A stretch of DNA of 64,000 nt from Pseudomonas brenneri (GCF_007858285.1 NZ_VFIL01000001.1:124001-188000), one strand, 5' to 3'. Positions 19,986 through 30,032 are shown, numbered from the stretch's first letter. Notes: a model not told the origin generated them from the sequence alone. A program made the numbers and translations.

Positions 19986-20770
19986 GGCGTTTCCAGTACT
20001 GGGCGTAGATGACGGAGCGGGTCGATGGCGATCAGCAAGCTGTCATAGGCGTGCGCCATCAACACGTTCAGGTAAATCACCAACAACAGACTGGCGACGA
20101 TACTTTTGATCGGCATGGCGAGGATGAACACATTCAAGGACGGGGCAAAACGACTGATCAGGGCCAGGCCGAACTCGGCCAGGAACATGGCGATCAGCAG
20201 CGGCGCCGCCAACAACAGGCACAGGCGTAGCAGTTGCGAGAACTGGGCGTAGAAAAAGTCCACCCACTGGCTGCCGATGTAGGGAAAGAAGGTTGCGACC
20301 GGCCAGCTGACGTAGCTCTGGAACAGTGCCCCGATCAACGTCAGAAACGCGCCACCGGTGAAAAACAGGGTGATCATGGTTTGTGTCAACAACAAGCCGG
20401 TGGGGCTGGTCTGGCTGCCCAATGTCGGGTTGAGCGTAGAGGCGATGGAGGCGCCGCGCTGGTTGTCAATGATGAAACCGGTGGCCTCGATGGCCCAGAA
20501 CGGGATCGTGGCGACAAACCCGATCAGCAGGCCGAGCAACACTTCCTTGCCGATCAGCATGGCCAGGTCTATGCCGTTAAGTGTCATTGGCAGCGTGCCG
20601 GCGACTGTTGGGTAGGCAAACAATGCGAGCGAACAGGCCACGCCGTTACGAACCAGGCCACCCCCGAGCATTTGTTTGCTCAGAATTGGCATGACCACAA
20701 AACAACTGATGATTCTGGGCAGCAGCAGGGTGTATGCCAGCAGGAGTTGTTGCAGATCCTGAATGCTCAT
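19982..20770 (-). CDS. pscT: PscT (SctT), export apparatus membrane protein
   Basis: A 262-residue SpaR/YscT/FliR-family protein with about six to seven membrane segments, part of the export gate with SctR and SctS. Family motifs include LPRIISCFVVMPILSKQMLG near the start and GFIIDNQRGAS in the middle. It overlaps both neighbours by 4 bp (pscS upstream, pscU downstream), consistent with coupled translation. Confidence 0.95.
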   Translation of the reverse strand: MSIQDLQQLLLAYTLLLPRIISCFVVMPILSKQMLGGGLVRNGVACSLALFAYPTVAGTLPMTLNGIDLAMLIGKEVLLGLLIGFVATIPFWAIEATGFIIDNQRGASIASTLNPTLGSQTSPTGLLLTQTMITLFFTGGAFLTLIGALFQSYVSWPVATFFPYIGSQWVDFFYAQFSQLLRLCLLLAAPLLIAMFLAEFGLALISRFAPSLNVFILAMPIKSIVASLLLVIYLNVLMAHAYDSLLIAIDPLRHLRPVLETP

Positions 20771-21033
20771 CGCACGAGTGGAATCTTGAGCAGGGTCAAT
20801 TCGGCAAACGCGTAGAGTTCGTTACCCATCCATCCAGCCGTGGCAAACAGGGTAATGACAACGGCGATCAGCTTGGCGACAAAGCCCAGGGTCTGCTCCT
20901 GAATTTGGGTCAGTGCTTGCACCAGTGACACCAGCGTGCCGACGGCGGCAGCCATGAGCACGGTAGGCATGGACAGAATCAGGACCAGCCACAGGCTCTG
21001 GCTGGTGAAATGGAGGATTTCTGCGTTGTTCAC
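20767..21033 (-). CDS. pscS: PscS (SctS), export apparatus small membrane protein
   Basis: An 88-residue protein with two membrane helices of the FliQ/YscS family. The conserved LVSLVQALTQIQEQTLGF loop joins the helices. It forms part of the SctRST export gate. The gene follows pscR by 2 bp and overlaps pscT by 4 bp. Confidence 0.96.
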   Translation of the reverse strand: MNNAEILHFTSQSLWLVLILSMPTVLMAAAVGTLVSLVQALTQIQEQTLGFVAKLIAVVITLFATAGWMGNELYAFAELTLLKIPLVR

Positions 21034-21035
21034 TC

Positions 21036-21689
21036 TCAGCCTCCGTAACTGATGACAAGGCCGTGGGTCAACCGCGCCCAGCCGTCCAGCAGGACAAACA
21101 ACAACAGTTTGAACGGCAAGGAAATGGTCATCGGTGAAACCATCATCATCCCCATTGCCAGCAGGATGTTGGAAATGATCAGGTCAATGGCAATGAAGGG
21201 CAGGTAAATCAGGAAACCGATTTCGAAGGCGCGCGTCAGTTCACTGACGGTAAAGGCTGGCAGCAAGATGAGCAAACTGTCAGGTTCGAGTCGATCGGCA
21301 TACTCGCTCGGCCAGACCTGGCGTGTACTGTCGACGAAGAACGCATGTTCACGGGCCTGGATCTGTCTCTTCAGAAAGGACCGATAAGGCTCCATGCCCT
21401 CATCGAGGAACTGTTCCACCGACTGGCTGTTGCTCAGGCTGACATCGTGGGTGCGCAGATAGTCGCGAGTCGCGAAACCGACAGGTGCCATCACGTACAG
21501 GCTCAAGATGATTGCCAGGCCATACATTGCCATGTTCGGTGGAATCTGTTGTACGCCCAGCGCGTTGCGAAGCAGTGAGAAGACCACCGTCATCTTGATA
21601 AATGAGGTGGCCATGACCGCAATGAATGGTAGCAATGCCAGCAGCGCCAATCCAAAGATCAGACTGAGTTCGTCAGGCAATTGAATCAT
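21036..21689 (-). CDS. pscR: PscR (SctR), export apparatus membrane protein
   Basis: A 217-residue FliP/YscR-family protein with four membrane segments. Signature blocks include ATSFIKMTVVFSLLRNALGVQQIPPN and LPFIAIDLIISNILLAMGMMM. Five copies form the core of the export gate. It overlaps pscQ by 4 bp. Confidence 0.96.
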   Translation of the reverse strand: MIQLPDELSLIFGLALLALLPFIAVMATSFIKMTVVFSLLRNALGVQQIPPNMAMYGLAIILSLYVMAPVGFATRDYLRTHDVSLSNSQSVEQFLDEGMEPYRSFLKRQIQAREHAFFVDSTRQVWPSEYADRLEPDSLLILLPAFTVSELTRAFEIGFLIYLPFIAIDLIISNILLAMGMMMVSPMTISLPFKLLLFVLLDGWARLTHGLVISYGG

Positions 21690-22618
21690 GCGGGCAGATC
21701 CTGCAGCAGGCGGTTGACACGAACACCAAGGCGATCCTGAATACTCACCAGCTCACCCGTTCCCACGCAGCGATGGTTGACCAGGATCCGCACTTCGCCG
21801 TCGAGTGGCGCGGCGAGGTCGATCAGGGACCCCGGTTGGAGGGTAGCGAGGCTGTGCAGATCGAGCGTCTGACGACCGACTTCGAAGCTGACCTGAACTG
21901 GCAGTTGATCAAGATGGGTCAGGTCATTGGGGGTTTGGAGGGGCGCATCATTGTGCATGGCAAGCAGTTCCAGTTGAGATTCATGGTGGCGAAAGTGCGC
22001 CCAGGGGCGATCTTCGACGACACCGAGCAAAGGGCTCGTAGCGTCGTGGCGTGCAGGCAGCAAGAGCAGGTCCCCCGTAGCCAATGAGTGCAGTTGCGCG
22101 GGGAGTAGACTGATCGGCCCCCATTGCAGCGAAAGCCTCAACATAACCGCGCTCAGCTCTGCGAGCGGGCGGGCGGGCACGAATGCAAGTACCGCGCTTG
22201 GGTCACTCTCCAGCCACACAACCAGGCGTTGTGCACCGCGTGTCAGGGTCAATGCCAGTGTGGGCGTGCCGGTATCGGGGGCGTCGGTGCACGGTTGTAT
22301 GCTCTTCCAGGTGAGCCCTGGCAAAACGACGCTTTCCAGCTCCAGCAACGCCAATTGCAGTGGCAATGGCAGGCTGCTGAGCGCCGCTTCTTGCAGGTGG
22401 GGTTCAAGCCACGCGGCCAGGGGGGCGCTGTGGCATCGCCAATGCAACAGCAAACCTTGCCAGTGGAGGCTCAGTCGTACATCCAGCGAGTCGGGTGGCA
22501 CAAGGATCGCCAGTCGGGCCTCCCCCTGCGCGAGTGGATAGCGGCTGCGGCAACGACTGAGTTTTTGTTGCAGGGCCAGTTCCCGGGGGGCGGCCCGAGG
22601 AAGCGTCAGGCTGCTCAT
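21686..22618 (-). CDS. pscQ: PscQ (SctQ), cytoplasmic C-ring/sorting platform protein
   Basis: A 310-residue YscQ/FliN-related protein. The C-terminal SPOA domain is visible as LDQLPVQVSFEVGRQTLDLHSLATLQPG through GELVSIQDRLGVRVNRLL. As in other YscQ proteins, an internal start could yield a separate C-terminal fragment, but I cannot fix one from sequence. The ATG at 22618 overlaps the pscP stop, favouring it over the one 15 bases upstream. Confidence 0.9.
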   Translation of the reverse strand: MSSLTLPRAAPRELALQQKLSRCRSRYPLAQGEARLAILVPPDSLDVRLSLHWQGLLLHWRCHSAPLAAWLEPHLQEAALSSLPLPLQLALLELESVVLPGLTWKSIQPCTDAPDTGTPTLALTLTRGAQRLVVWLESDPSAVLAFVPARPLAELSAVMLRLSLQWGPISLLPAQLHSLATGDLLLLPARHDATSPLLGVVEDRPWAHFRHHESQLELLAMHNDAPLQTPNDLTHLDQLPVQVSFEVGRQTLDLHSLATLQPGSLIDLAAPLDGEVRILVNHRCVGTGELVSIQDRLGVRVNRLLQDLPA

Positions 22619-23721
22619 GGCTCCTGCTCCCACTCGTCATACACATGCCTGCGTTGTCGTGAGCCCTGATCACCTCCATGTTGCTGTTGAGCAAAAGTCA
22701 ACTGGATCGGCTGGCCCGGATGCAGGCGTTGCAAGCGTTCCATCAGGTCGCCACGGGCGAGTTGCAGTTGCAGCAGGCTGCCGGGGCTGGCATGTATTTC
22801 GACATGCAATTCCCCGCGTGAGTGGTTGAGCTGAACATCGACCTGGCCCAGTTGTGCCAGATTTACCTGAAGCCGCGTACTGCTGCCATTGCGGGACTCG
22901 CCAGCCTGGATGTGCACCTGCAGCATTTGCGCCAGTTTGTCGAGGTCCCTGCTGAACGACGGTTGCTCAGTGGTCTTGAGCAAGCGTGCCAGCAGTTTGT
23001 CGCCCGGGGTCTGGTGGGTGCCTGAGGCGAGCTTGGGGTCTTCTTCCGCCAAATCGAAATGCGCCTGTTCATCTTGTTCGCCCGAGGGGTTTTGTTGATC
23101 TGCAGGTGTTTGGACGGGTGCTCCATTTGCAGGAATATTCGGTGCTGCGGACAGATTTTGCTCCGGGCTCTTCATAGGCGCTGTGGGGTTGTCACGGTGG
23201 TTTGTAGCCGTCAAAGGTCGTTCGGTCGCTGACACAGGCGGGGTGGTAATCGCTGTGGCAGACGGCGTGATAGTCACTGTGGAAGACGGTGGGGTAGTCA
23301 TCGTGTGAGACGGCTGGGTAGTTTCTGTGGAACACGGCGTGGCAATCGCTATGGGAGACTGCAGCATGGATGCCTGGTCAGGCTCACGGTGTTCGCCGTT
23401 CTCCTCATTCGAGGCCTGCTCGCCCGGCGTGTCGGGTTTCGGTGGCAGATCAGGGATGGTCTCGCGTTCCTTGGTATTGGCAGGTTCAGCTTTTCTGGCG
23501 TCCTCATCCAGCGGACTGCAATTGTCCTGAAGCGTTTTGCCGGGTGCGCGGTTACCGAACTTACGCGAAGCGTCGATAAGGCGTAGCTCTAGCACATCGG
23601 GTCTGCTGCCCAGCGCCCGTTCGAATTCGGCCTGGCAATTTTTGTCCGAGACTACGCGTGCCGGGAGCGATGACTGTGTAAAGACATCTTGTGGCATATC
23701 GGGTGGGGAAATTCTGCTCAT
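22615..23721 (-). CDS. pscP: PscP (SctP), needle-length ruler
   Basis: A 368-residue hydrophilic protein by position and C-terminal features the YscP/PscP molecular ruler, which sets needle length and triggers the substrate switch. The C-terminal globular part (about 270-350; QVNLAQLGQVDVQLNHSRGELHVEIHAS) is the T3S4 domain. The middle holds six degenerate eight-residue units ending in Pro (residues 122-169). The N-terminal half is otherwise low in complexity and poorly conserved, as usual for rulers. It overlaps pscO by 4 bp. Confidence 0.88.
   Translation of the reverse strand: MSRISPPDMPQDVFTQSSLPARVVSDKNCQAEFERALGSRPDVLELRLIDASRKFGNRAPGKTLQDNCSPLDEDARKAEPANTKERETIPDLPPKPDTPGEQASNEENGEHREPDQASMLQSPIAIATPCSTETTQPSHTMTTPPSSTVTITPSATAITTPPVSATERPLTATNHRDNPTAPMKSPEQNLSAAPNIPANGAPVQTPADQQNPSGEQDEQAHFDLAEEDPKLASGTHQTPGDKLLARLLKTTEQPSFSRDLDKLAQMLQVHIQAGESRNGSSTRLQVNLAQLGQVDVQLNHSRGELHVEIHASPGSLLQLQLARGDLMERLQRLHPGQPIQLTFAQQQHGGDQGSRQRRHVYDEWEQEP
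23215..23358 (-). repeat. 24-bp degenerate tandem repeat inside pscP
   Basis: Six consecutive 24-bp units encode octapeptides such as SHTMTTPP, SSTVTITP and SATAITTP, rich in Ser/Thr and ending in Pro. Unit boundaries keep the frame, so gain or loss of a unit would shorten or lengthen the protein by eight residues. Confidence 0.8.
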
Positions 23722-24185
23722 GAGGCGGCCTCGGTGCGACGGAACTCTTCGAGTTCTTGTTCTTCTTTGAACTCAAGCAGCATCAACTCCTCAGCGAGGG
23801 CGTGAGCGTTCAGCTCGTTGAATTTTGCGACTTGCTGCTGAGCTTCCTGCAACTGGCGCCTGCTCAGGCGAAGGCGTTCGCGTTCCTGGGCCAGGGTTTG
23901 CGCATGTTCGGCGATGGTCTGTTCCAGTGCGGCTTCCTTTTCTCGCAAGCGGGCAACCTGCTGCTGCCATTGCTCCAGTGTTTTGCGGTTGATGGGTTGT
24001 GCCTTGCACTGCTCGAACAAGCGGGTTTCTTGTGCCTGGCGCCACTGCCGGTATTGTTTGTGATCGGCCAGTGTCGTTTGATGGAGGCGCTGCGCCTCGC
24101 CGACGCGCAACTCCTGGCGCTGCAATGCCTGTTCCGCACGCTCGACGCGCAAGCGCTTGATGCGCAACAACGTGGGGAGTGTCAT
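23718..24185 (-). CDS. pscO: PscO (SctO), T3SS stalk protein
   Basis: A 155-residue, almost wholly helical coiled-coil protein (heptads rich in Q, E, R and L) of the YscO/FliJ family. It acts as the central stalk of the SctN ATPase and helps recycle chaperones. Family assignment relies on length, coiled-coil character and the fixed position between pscN and pscP, overlapping each by 4 bp. Confidence 0.9.
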   Translation of the reverse strand: MTLPTLLRIKRLRVERAEQALQRQELRVGEAQRLHQTTLADHKQYRQWRQAQETRLFEQCKAQPINRKTLEQWQQQVARLREKEAALEQTIAEHAQTLAQERERLRLSRRQLQEAQQQVAKFNELNAHALAEELMLLEFKEEQELEEFRRTEAAS

Positions 24186-25504
24186 CGGGTCAGGTTCGCC
24201 AGTTGTTCAAGGCAATCGGGCAGGTCACTGGGTTCATGGGTGCCTTGGCGCAGCCAGGCACGAATGGCGTCCATTTTTTCGATGGCCCGATCGGCGACCG
24301 GATCCTGACCTTTCTGGTATTCGCCAATCTTGAGCAATAACTCGACTTCTTCGTATCGGGCCAGCCACTCGCGCAACTGGTTGGCGGCGTTGCGATGCTC
24401 AGGGGTCACTATCTGGTTCATGACTCGGCTCACCGAGCGCAGTACATCGATGGCCGGGTAATGGTTGGATGCAGCCAGCTTGCGCGACAGGATGATGTGC
24501 CCATCGAGAATCGAGCGGGTTTCGTCCGCTACTGGCTCAGTCATGTCGTCACCTTCGACTAGCACGGTGTACAGCGCGGTGATGGAGCCTTTATCAGACT
24601 GACCGGCTCGCTCCATCAGCCGGGGCAGGGCTGCGAATACCGAAGGTGGAAAGCCGCGCCGAGTCGGCGGCTCGCCAGCGGCAAGGCCGATTTCGCGCTG
24701 GGCCCTGGCAAACCGGGTAACGGAGTCCATCAGCAGCAGCACGCGTTTACCCTGGTCGCGAAAGTACTCGGCAATCGTGGTGGCAACAAAGCCGGCCTTG
24801 GCGCGCTCCATTGCCGGTCGGTCAGAGGTGGCGACTACCAGTACCGAGCGTTTGAGGCCTTGCTCGCCGAGATCAGACTCGATGAATTCACGCACCTCAC
24901 GCCCGCGCTCACCGACCAGCGCCAGCACAATGACGTCGACGTCCGCGCTGCGCATCAAGGTCGCCAGCAGAGTGCTCTTACCGCCGCCGGCCGCGGCGAA
25001 AATCCCCATGCGTTGTCCTTCGCCGCAAGTCAGCAGGCCGTCGATGGTGCGCACGCCAAGGGAAATCGGTCGCTCGATCAGCTTGCGGCTCATGGGGTCG
25101 GGCGCATCGCGGTAAACCGGGTACCACGCCGCGGGCTCACCCAGGCTGCTGCCATTGAGCGGCTGGCCCAGGCCATCGAGCACCTGGCCCAGCAAGTGAT
25201 CGCCGACGCCTACCTGGTGCATGGTGCCGGTCGGGCTGACCTCGGTGTTCGAGGAGACACCAAGCATTTCGCCCAGAGGGGTCAGGAGTGCCTGATGTTG
25301 CTGGAAACCAATGACTTCAGCCATCAGTGACAGCGAGTGGTCGGGGTTGCGCAATTGGCAAAGCTCGCCGATGCGCGCACCGGGCACCACTGCTTTGAGC
25401 AGTGTGCCGGTGACTTGCGTGACCCGGCCGCGGATTTGAATCAGCCGACATTTATCGATGGCCTGCAGCATCTGGCCGGTGATGTGTTCGAGTGAGAGGT
25501 GCAT
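24182..25504 (-). CDS. pscN: PscN (SctN), T3SS ATPase
   Basis: A 440-residue F1-beta-like ATPase that unloads chaperones and unfolds substrates. Walker A is AAAGGGKST with Lys176, followed by [13 protein letters not shown] and the Walker B strand [20 protein letters not shown]. The ATG at 25504 gives the same length as P. aeruginosa PscN; an ATG ten codons upstream would begin near the -10 of the ExsA-type promoter. It leads the leftward psc operon. Confidence 0.96.
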   Translation of the reverse strand: MHLSLEHITGQMLQAIDKCRLIQIRGRVTQVTGTLLKAVVPGARIGELCQLRNPDHSLSLMAEVIGFQQHQALLTPLGEMLGVSSNTEVSPTGTMHQVGVGDHLLGQVLDGLGQPLNGSSLGEPAAWYPVYRDAPDPMSRKLIERPISLGVRTIDGLLTCGEGQRMGIFAAAGGGKSTLLATLMRSADVDVIVLALVGERGREVREFIESDLGEQGLKRSVLVVATSDRPAMERAKAGFVATTIAEYFRDQGKRVLLLMDSVTRFARAQREIGLAAGEPPTRRGFPPSVFAALPRLMERAGQSDKGSITALYTVLVEGDDMTEPVADETRSILDGHIILSRKLAASNHYPAIDVLRSVSRVMNQIVTPEHRNAANQLREWLARYEEVELLLKIGEYQKGQDPVADRAIEKMDAIRAWLRQGTHEPSDLPDCLEQLANLTR

Positions 25505-25532
25505 GGTCGACTTGGGTATGGGACTAGCGACC

Positions 25533-25584
25533 ACTATAGATAAAGGCCCGCTCCGGTAATTTCAGTCCCGGTCGCAAGTTTTTA
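25533..25584 (-). promoter_or_regulatory. ExsA-dependent promoter of pscN operon
   Basis: Read leftward: octamer TAAAAACT (25577-25584), 3 nt, GAC (25571-25573), 6 nt, TGAAA (25560-25564), 21 nt, then -10 TATAGT (25533-25538). This is the known ExsA-site architecture (TNAAAANA, GnC, TGnnA) with a long spacer before the -10. The octamer differs from consensus at its last base. Confidence 0.82.
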
Positions 25585-25605
25585 GAAATTGGTTGGTGTA
25601 ATGCC

Positions 25606-25658
25606 TAAAAAAAAGCGACCGATTTTGGCAGAGGCGACCGTAGTCCAATTCCTACAAT
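25606..25658 (+). promoter_or_regulatory. ExsA-dependent promoter of popN operon
   Basis: Octamer TAAAAAAA (25606-25613), 3 nt, GAC (25617-25619), 6 nt, TGGCA (25626-25630), 22 nt, -10 TACAAT (25653-25658). All consensus positions are met. It lies back to back with the pscN promoter, with 21 bp between the two octamers. Confidence 0.88.
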
Positions 25659-25697
25659 GGCTGTCATGCGTATGTTGTCGGCAAGTGAGTACCCTGT

Positions 25698-26573
25698 ATG
25701 GCCATTATTCAGAGCGTTATCCCCGCGGTGTCAGTGCCGGATCGACAGGCTGAGCCGGTCATTGCACGCGATAGTCGACTGGTCGGGAGTTTCCAGGGCG
25801 AGCGCGTGCAATACATCTCCACCAGCCAGGCGCTGGCCGACGCGGCGGAAGAGCTGACCTTCGTATTCTCCGAGCGAGTGGAAAAATCCCTGGCCAAGCG
25901 CAGCGTCAGTGATGGTCAGGCGCGCCTGAGCGAAATCCTCGAGATGCTTGAGGAGTACCTCAAGAAAGTTCCTGATCTTGAGGCCCGGCAAAAGCTCGAA
26001 GCGTTGGTTGCGCACCTCGGCAGTAGCCAGTTAAGCAACCTCGCGCAGCTCAAGGCCTATCTCAAGGGGTTCTCCCGCGAGGTCAGTCACCAGTTTGTTG
26101 CACTCACCTATGCACGCCAGGAACTGGCCGGTAAAACCGATGCCCGGGCAATGGTCGAGCTGATCGACCAGGCGTTGCTGGAAATGGCCCAGGAGCATGG
26201 CCAGGCCATCGAGCTGGGCTTGCAGATCGGGCCCTTGGCCAAGGAGGCGGCGGAGCAGGGCGTCGGCGACATCCAGTCACTGCGTGACACCTATCGCGAT
26301 GCCGTCATGGACTATCGCGGTCTGAGCTCGGCGTGGAACGACATTAATGCGCGGTTCGGCAGTTCGATGCTCGAAGGTGTGGCGGGATTCTTGATGAAAG
26401 CCTTGAGCGCCGACCTCGACAGCCAGCAAACCCGGCTCGACCCGGTCAAGCTCGAACGGGTGATGAGCGACATGCACAAGCTGCGAGTGCTGACGAGTAT
26501 GTCGGATCAGGTCAATGCATTGTGGCAGGCGCTGGTGACGGGGGAGCGAGGTCATGGCATACGGGCCTTCTGA
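25698..26573 (+). CDS. popN: PopN (SctW), gatekeeper of secretion
   Basis: A 291-residue YopN/InvE-family protein that plugs the export channel until host contact. The N-terminal secretion region is polar. The TyeA-binding C-terminal half includes LSSAWNDINARFGSSMLEGVAGFL and ends LWQALVTGERG. The length fits P. aeruginosa PopN. It overlaps pcr1 by 20 bp, and its chaperones (pcr1, pcr2) follow in order. Confidence 0.94.
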   Translation: MAIIQSVIPAVSVPDRQAEPVIARDSRLVGSFQGERVQYISTSQALADAAEELTFVFSERVEKSLAKRSVSDGQARLSEILEMLEEYLKKVPDLEARQKLEALVAHLGSSQLSNLAQLKAYLKGFSREVSHQFVALTYARQELAGKTDARAMVELIDQALLEMAQEHGQAIELGLQIGPLAKEAAEQGVGDIQSLRDTYRDAVMDYRGLSSAWNDINARFGSSMLEGVAGFLMKALSADLDSQQTRLDPVKLERVMSDMHKLRVLTSMSDQVNALWQALVTGERGHGIRAF

Positions 26574-26829
26574 TCTGATGGGAGGGCTGATTGGGCTGGT
26601 CGACAAGCGCTGGGCGAGTGTTCAGGACGTGCAGCGATTGATCGTGCCGCTGGGGATCAAGGACGCTGCGCGTCAGATCCATTTCTTTCGTGAGATCAAG
26701 CGGCTGATCCGCCTGATCCCTACGGAAATTTTCACCGATGAGGAGCAGCGTCAGAACCTGCTCAATGCCTGTCAGCTGGCGCTGGATTTGGCTATTGATC
26801 AGGAAGAAGACGAATGGCAAGCACAATGA
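26554..26829 (+). CDS. pcr1: Pcr1 (TyeA-like) gatekeeper partner
   Basis: A 91-residue TyeA-family protein that binds the C-terminus of PopN and keeps the channel closed. The family core DLMGGLIGLVDKRWASVQDVQRL and LINACQLALDLAIDQEEDE-type ending (here LLNACQLALDL) are present. Its start lies inside popN, a coupling also seen in P. aeruginosa. Confidence 0.92.
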   Translation: MAYGPSDLMGGLIGLVDKRWASVQDVQRLIVPLGIKDAARQIHFFREIKRLIRLIPTEIFTDEEQRQNLLNACQLALDLAIDQEEDEWQAQ

Positions 26830-26838
26830 GTGAGCGAC

Positions 26839-27210
26839 ATGCACTGGATTGACCAAGCATTGGCGCAGTTCTGTCAGGACCTGGGTGTGGTCGTACCGAC
26901 TCCGTTGGGGGCGCTGATCCAGCTGGAGTTCGAGGAAACCGGCACGCTGCAACTGGAGCAGCACGATCGCAAGTTGACCTTGTGGCTGGCTGTTGATCTG
27001 GAGTGGCATCAGGTTCATCAGGGCGCGGTGCGTGCCTTGGCGATGGTCTTTAGCCGCACCGGGCCTGAGCTGCCACTGCGTTGTGGATGGGCTGGTGACA
27101 CGCGTCTACTGCTATTGATTACCCTGGATGAGCGGCGCGTCAGCGCATTGGTTTTGCACCAGGCGTTGCGCACATTGAGTGCGGCGCGCCAAACGGTGCT
27201 TGCGCCGTGA
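26839..27210 (+). CDS. pcr2: Pcr2 (SycN-like) PopN chaperone
   Basis: A 123-residue acidic chaperone of the SycN family that pairs with a second chaperone to bind PopN. The blocks FCQDLGV and GTLQLEQH and the final QTVLAP resemble Yersinia SycN closely, and the length is the same. I choose the ATG at 26839; a GTG at 26830 would add three residues. It overlaps pcr3 by 4 bp. Confidence 0.88.
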   Translation: MHWIDQALAQFCQDLGVVVPTPLGALIQLEFEETGTLQLEQHDRKLTLWLAVDLEWHQVHQGAVRALAMVFSRTGPELPLRCGWAGDTRLLLLITLDERRVSALVLHQALRTLSAARQTVLAP

Positions 27211-27572
27211 GTCGGATCAGTGCCCCGCACATCGGCATTGAGCACCTGACCGAGGTTGGCGATCAGCATTTCGCATCGGGCTTGCCCGAGCGCTATGTGC
27301 TGCCACCTGACGGCCATTGCATTGAAGCTCATCTTGATAATCTGTACCCGGCAGATCTCGCCGGGCGGCGTTTGCAGGCGTTTGCCTGCCCCCATGAAGG
27401 TTTCCACGCGTTACTCCGGCCACAGGCATTTCGCCAGGCCCTGACAGACCTCAAACAGCAAGTCTGTTCATCTGATGCGCCCGAGTTTCAGGCGCTCTCG
27501 GCGCTGTTGCAAGCGCGTAGCGAAGATGAGTACTTGCTGCAGATGGCCCTCCATTTGCTGCACAAGGTATGA
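27207..27572 (+). CDS. pcr3: Pcr3 (SctX/YscX-like) early secreted protein
   Basis: A 121-residue YscX-family protein. It is exported early and binds SctY and the SctV export gate. The segment ISAPHIGIEHLTEV near the start, LPERYVLPPDGHCIE and the final LLHKV are family features. The GTG start at 27207 overlaps the pcr2 stop (GTGA). Confidence 0.92.
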   Translation: MSRISAPHIGIEHLTEVGDQHFASGLPERYVLPPDGHCIEAHLDNLYPADLAGRRLQAFACPHEGFHALLRPQAFRQALTDLKQQVCSSDAPEFQALSALLQARSEDEYLLQMALHLLHKV

Positions 27573-27922
27573 CTCCACCCATGATGTTGAAACCGATACA
27601 GCAAAGCCTGTTGCTGTTGCTTGGCTGGCTGCAGCTGCAGTGCGGCCAGCCAGCGCATGCGCGGATATTCCTTGAGGCCCTGTTGGCCGTTGAACCGACT
27701 CATCGTCAGGGGCGTCGGGCGCTGGTGGTGGCGCTGTTGCAGCTGGAGGCGGGCGAACAGGCCGAGCAACAGTGTGATCGGTTGTTGTCTGAAGGCGAGG
27801 AAGACTTCGCGCTGTGGGACTGCGTCAGTCGTGCGTGCCATTTGCAGGGGCGTATTGGCGATGCACGCGTGGCGCATGAGCGATTCCTGAGCCAGCGGGA
27901 GGCCCATGAACCGGCTCTCTGA
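27569..27922 (+). CDS. pcr4: Pcr4 (SctY/YscY-like) chaperone
   Basis: A 117-residue TPR-like chaperone of the YscY family that binds SctX. The conserved [25 protein letters not shown] and [11 protein letters not shown] repeats are visible. The ATG at 27569 overlaps the pcr3 stop; a second ATG 12 bases later would also fit. It overlaps pcrD by 17 bp. Confidence 0.91.
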   Translation: MTPPMMLKPIQQSLLLLLGWLQLQCGQPAHARIFLEALLAVEPTHRQGRRALVVALLQLEAGEQAEQQCDRLLSEGEEDFALWDCVSRACHLQGRIGDARVAHERFLSQREAHEPAL

Positions 27923-30032
27923 ATTTGTGAGGCTGGCGGGCGAGCGCCAGGACATCATGCTGGCGGTGATGCTGCTGGCGGTTGTGTTCATGATGATCCT
28001 GCCGCTGCCACCGTTTCTGCTGGACATCCTGATTGCAATCAACATCACAGTGTCGGTGGTGTTGATGATGATGTCCGTCTACATCAGTTCACCGTTGCAG
28101 TTTTCGGTGTTCCCTGCGGTGCTGTTGATAACCACCTTGTTCCGGCTGGCGTTGTCGGTCAGTACTACGCGGATGATTTTGCTGGAGGCCGACGCGGGCC
28201 AGATCGTCTACACGTTCGGCAACTTCGTCGTGGGCGGTAATCTGGTCGTGGGTTGCATCATCTTTCTGATCATCACCATTGTGCAGTTCCTGGTGATCAC
28301 CAAAGGTGCCGAGCGTGTCGCTGAAGTGAGTGCGCGGTTTTCTCTGGATGCCATGCCCGGCAAGCAGATGAGTATCGACGGTGATATGCGCGCCGGGGTC
28401 ATCGATGTCAATGAGGCGCGTGACCGGCGTGCGGTGATCGAGAAAGAGAGCCAGATGTTCGGCTCGATGGACGGCGCGATGAAGTTTGTCAAAGGTGATG
28501 CGATTGCCGGCCTGATCATTATCTTCATCAATATTCTGGCCGGTATCACCATCGGTGTGGCCCAGAAGGGCATGACTGCCGGCGACGCCTTGCAGCTCTA
28601 TTCGGTGCTGACCATCGGCGATGGCATGGTCAGCCAGGTGCCGGCCCTGTTGATTGCCATTACAGCCGGGATCATCGTGACCCGGGACTCCTCGGACGGT
28701 ACGTCGGATCTGGGCAGTGACATCGGTGATCAGGTGGTGGCCCAGCCCAAGGCATTGCTGATTGGGGGTGTATTGCTGGTGTTGTTCGGGCTGATTCCCG
28801 GGTTTCCCACCGTCACCTTCATGCTGCTGGCGGTACTGGTGGGTGGGGGGGGGTACTTTATGTTGTTGCGTCAGCGCGGGATGGCTGCCGAGGGCAACCC
28901 AAGAGATTTACCTACCTTGCTGGCGCAAGGTGCGGGAGCTGCATCATCAGCCAAGCCCAAGGCCAAGCCGACGGGCAACAAGTCCAAGGGCACGCGACTG
29001 GGGGATAAGGAAGAGTTCGCGATGACCGTGCCCTTGCTGATCGATGTGGGGGCTAGCATGCAGCAGGAGTTGGAGGCGTTCGCGCTCAATGATGAGCTGG
29101 TCAGGGTGCGGCGTGCGCTCTATCTGGATTTTGGTGTGCCGTTTCCGGGTATCCATCTGCGTTTCAATGAAGGCTTGAAAGACGGTGAATACCTGATTCA
29201 GTTGCAAGAAGTGCCGGTGGCCCGTGGGCGCTTGCGCAGCGAACGGCTGCTGGTGCAGGAGCGCGCCAGTCAACTGGAGCTCATTGGTGTGCCCTTTGAA
29301 GAAGGCGAGCCGGTGCTGCCGGGCAAGCCGACTCTGTGGGTGAGTACCGAGCACCAAGGTCGGCTGGAACGATCCGGCTGCGCCTTCCTGAGCATGGACC
29401 AAGTGCTGACCTGGCACCTTTCCCATGTGTTGCGCGAGTACGCCGAAGATTTTATTGGCATCCAGGAAACCCGTTATCTGCTGGAACAAATGGAGCACAG
29501 CTATTCGGAACTGGTGAAGGAGGCCCAGCGCATCATTCCGCTGCAACGCATGACTGAAATTCTCCAGCGCCTGGTCGGTGAAGACATCTCGATCCGCAAT
29601 CTGCGCGCGATTCTGGAAGCCATGGTGGAGTGGGGGCAGAAAGAGAAGGACGTGGTGCAGTTGACCGAATACATCCGCAGCAGCCTCAAGCGCTACATCT
29701 GCTACAAGTATTCGAGCGGCAACAACATCCTGCCGGCCTACCTGCTGGACCAGCAGGTCGAAGAACAGATCCGTGGCGGCATCCGCCAGACCAGTGCCGG
29801 CAGCTATCTGGCGCTCGATCCGGCGGTCACCCAAGCCTTTCTCGAACAAGTCCGGCAGACCGTCGGCGACCTCTCGCAAATGCAGAGCAAGCCGGTGCTG
29901 ATCGTGTCGATGGACATTCGCCGCTACGTGCGCAAGTTGATCGAAGGCGATTATTACGGCTTGCCGGTGCTCTCCTACCAGGAGCTGACCCAGCAAATCA
30001 ACATCCAGCCACTGGGCCGGGTGACGTTATGA
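27906..30032 (+). CDS. pcrD: PcrD (SctV), export gate
   Basis: A 708-residue FlhA/LcrD-family protein that forms the nonameric export gate. An N-terminal membrane half (about residues 15-320, eight hydrophobic segments) contains the FHIPEP-related stretch [20 protein letters not shown]. The cytoplasmic ring domain follows a low-complexity Ala/Lys linker near residue 340. The length matches P. aeruginosa PcrD. It overlaps pcrR by 4 bp. Confidence 0.97.
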   Translation: MNRLSEFVRLAGERQDIMLAVMLLAVVFMMILPLPPFLLDILIAINITVSVVLMMMSVYISSPLQFSVFPAVLLITTLFRLALSVSTTRMILLEADAGQIVYTFGNFVVGGNLVVGCIIFLIITIVQFLVITKGAERVAEVSARFSLDAMPGKQMSIDGDMRAGVIDVNEARDRRAVIEKESQMFGSMDGAMKFVKGDAIAGLIIIFINILAGITIGVAQKGMTAGDALQLYSVLTIGDGMVSQVPALLIAITAGIIVTRDSSDGTSDLGSDIGDQVVAQPKALLIGGVLLVLFGLIPGFPTVTFMLLAVLVGGGGYFMLLRQRGMAAEGNPRDLPTLLAQGAGAASSAKPKAKPTGNKSKGTRLGDKEEFAMTVPLLIDVGASMQQELEAFALNDELVRVRRALYLDFGVPFPGIHLRFNEGLKDGEYLIQLQEVPVARGRLRSERLLVQERASQLELIGVPFEEGEPVLPGKPTLWVSTEHQGRLERSGCAFLSMDQVLTWHLSHVLREYAEDFIGIQETRYLLEQMEHSYSELVKEAQRIIPLQRMTEILQRLVGEDISIRNLRAILEAMVEWGQKEKDVVQLTEYIRSSLKRYICYKYSSGNNILPAYLLDQQVEEQIRGGIRQTSAGSYLALDPAVTQAFLEQVRQTVGDLSQMQSKPVLIVSMDIRRYVRKLIEGDYYGLPVLSYQELTQQINIQPLGRVTL

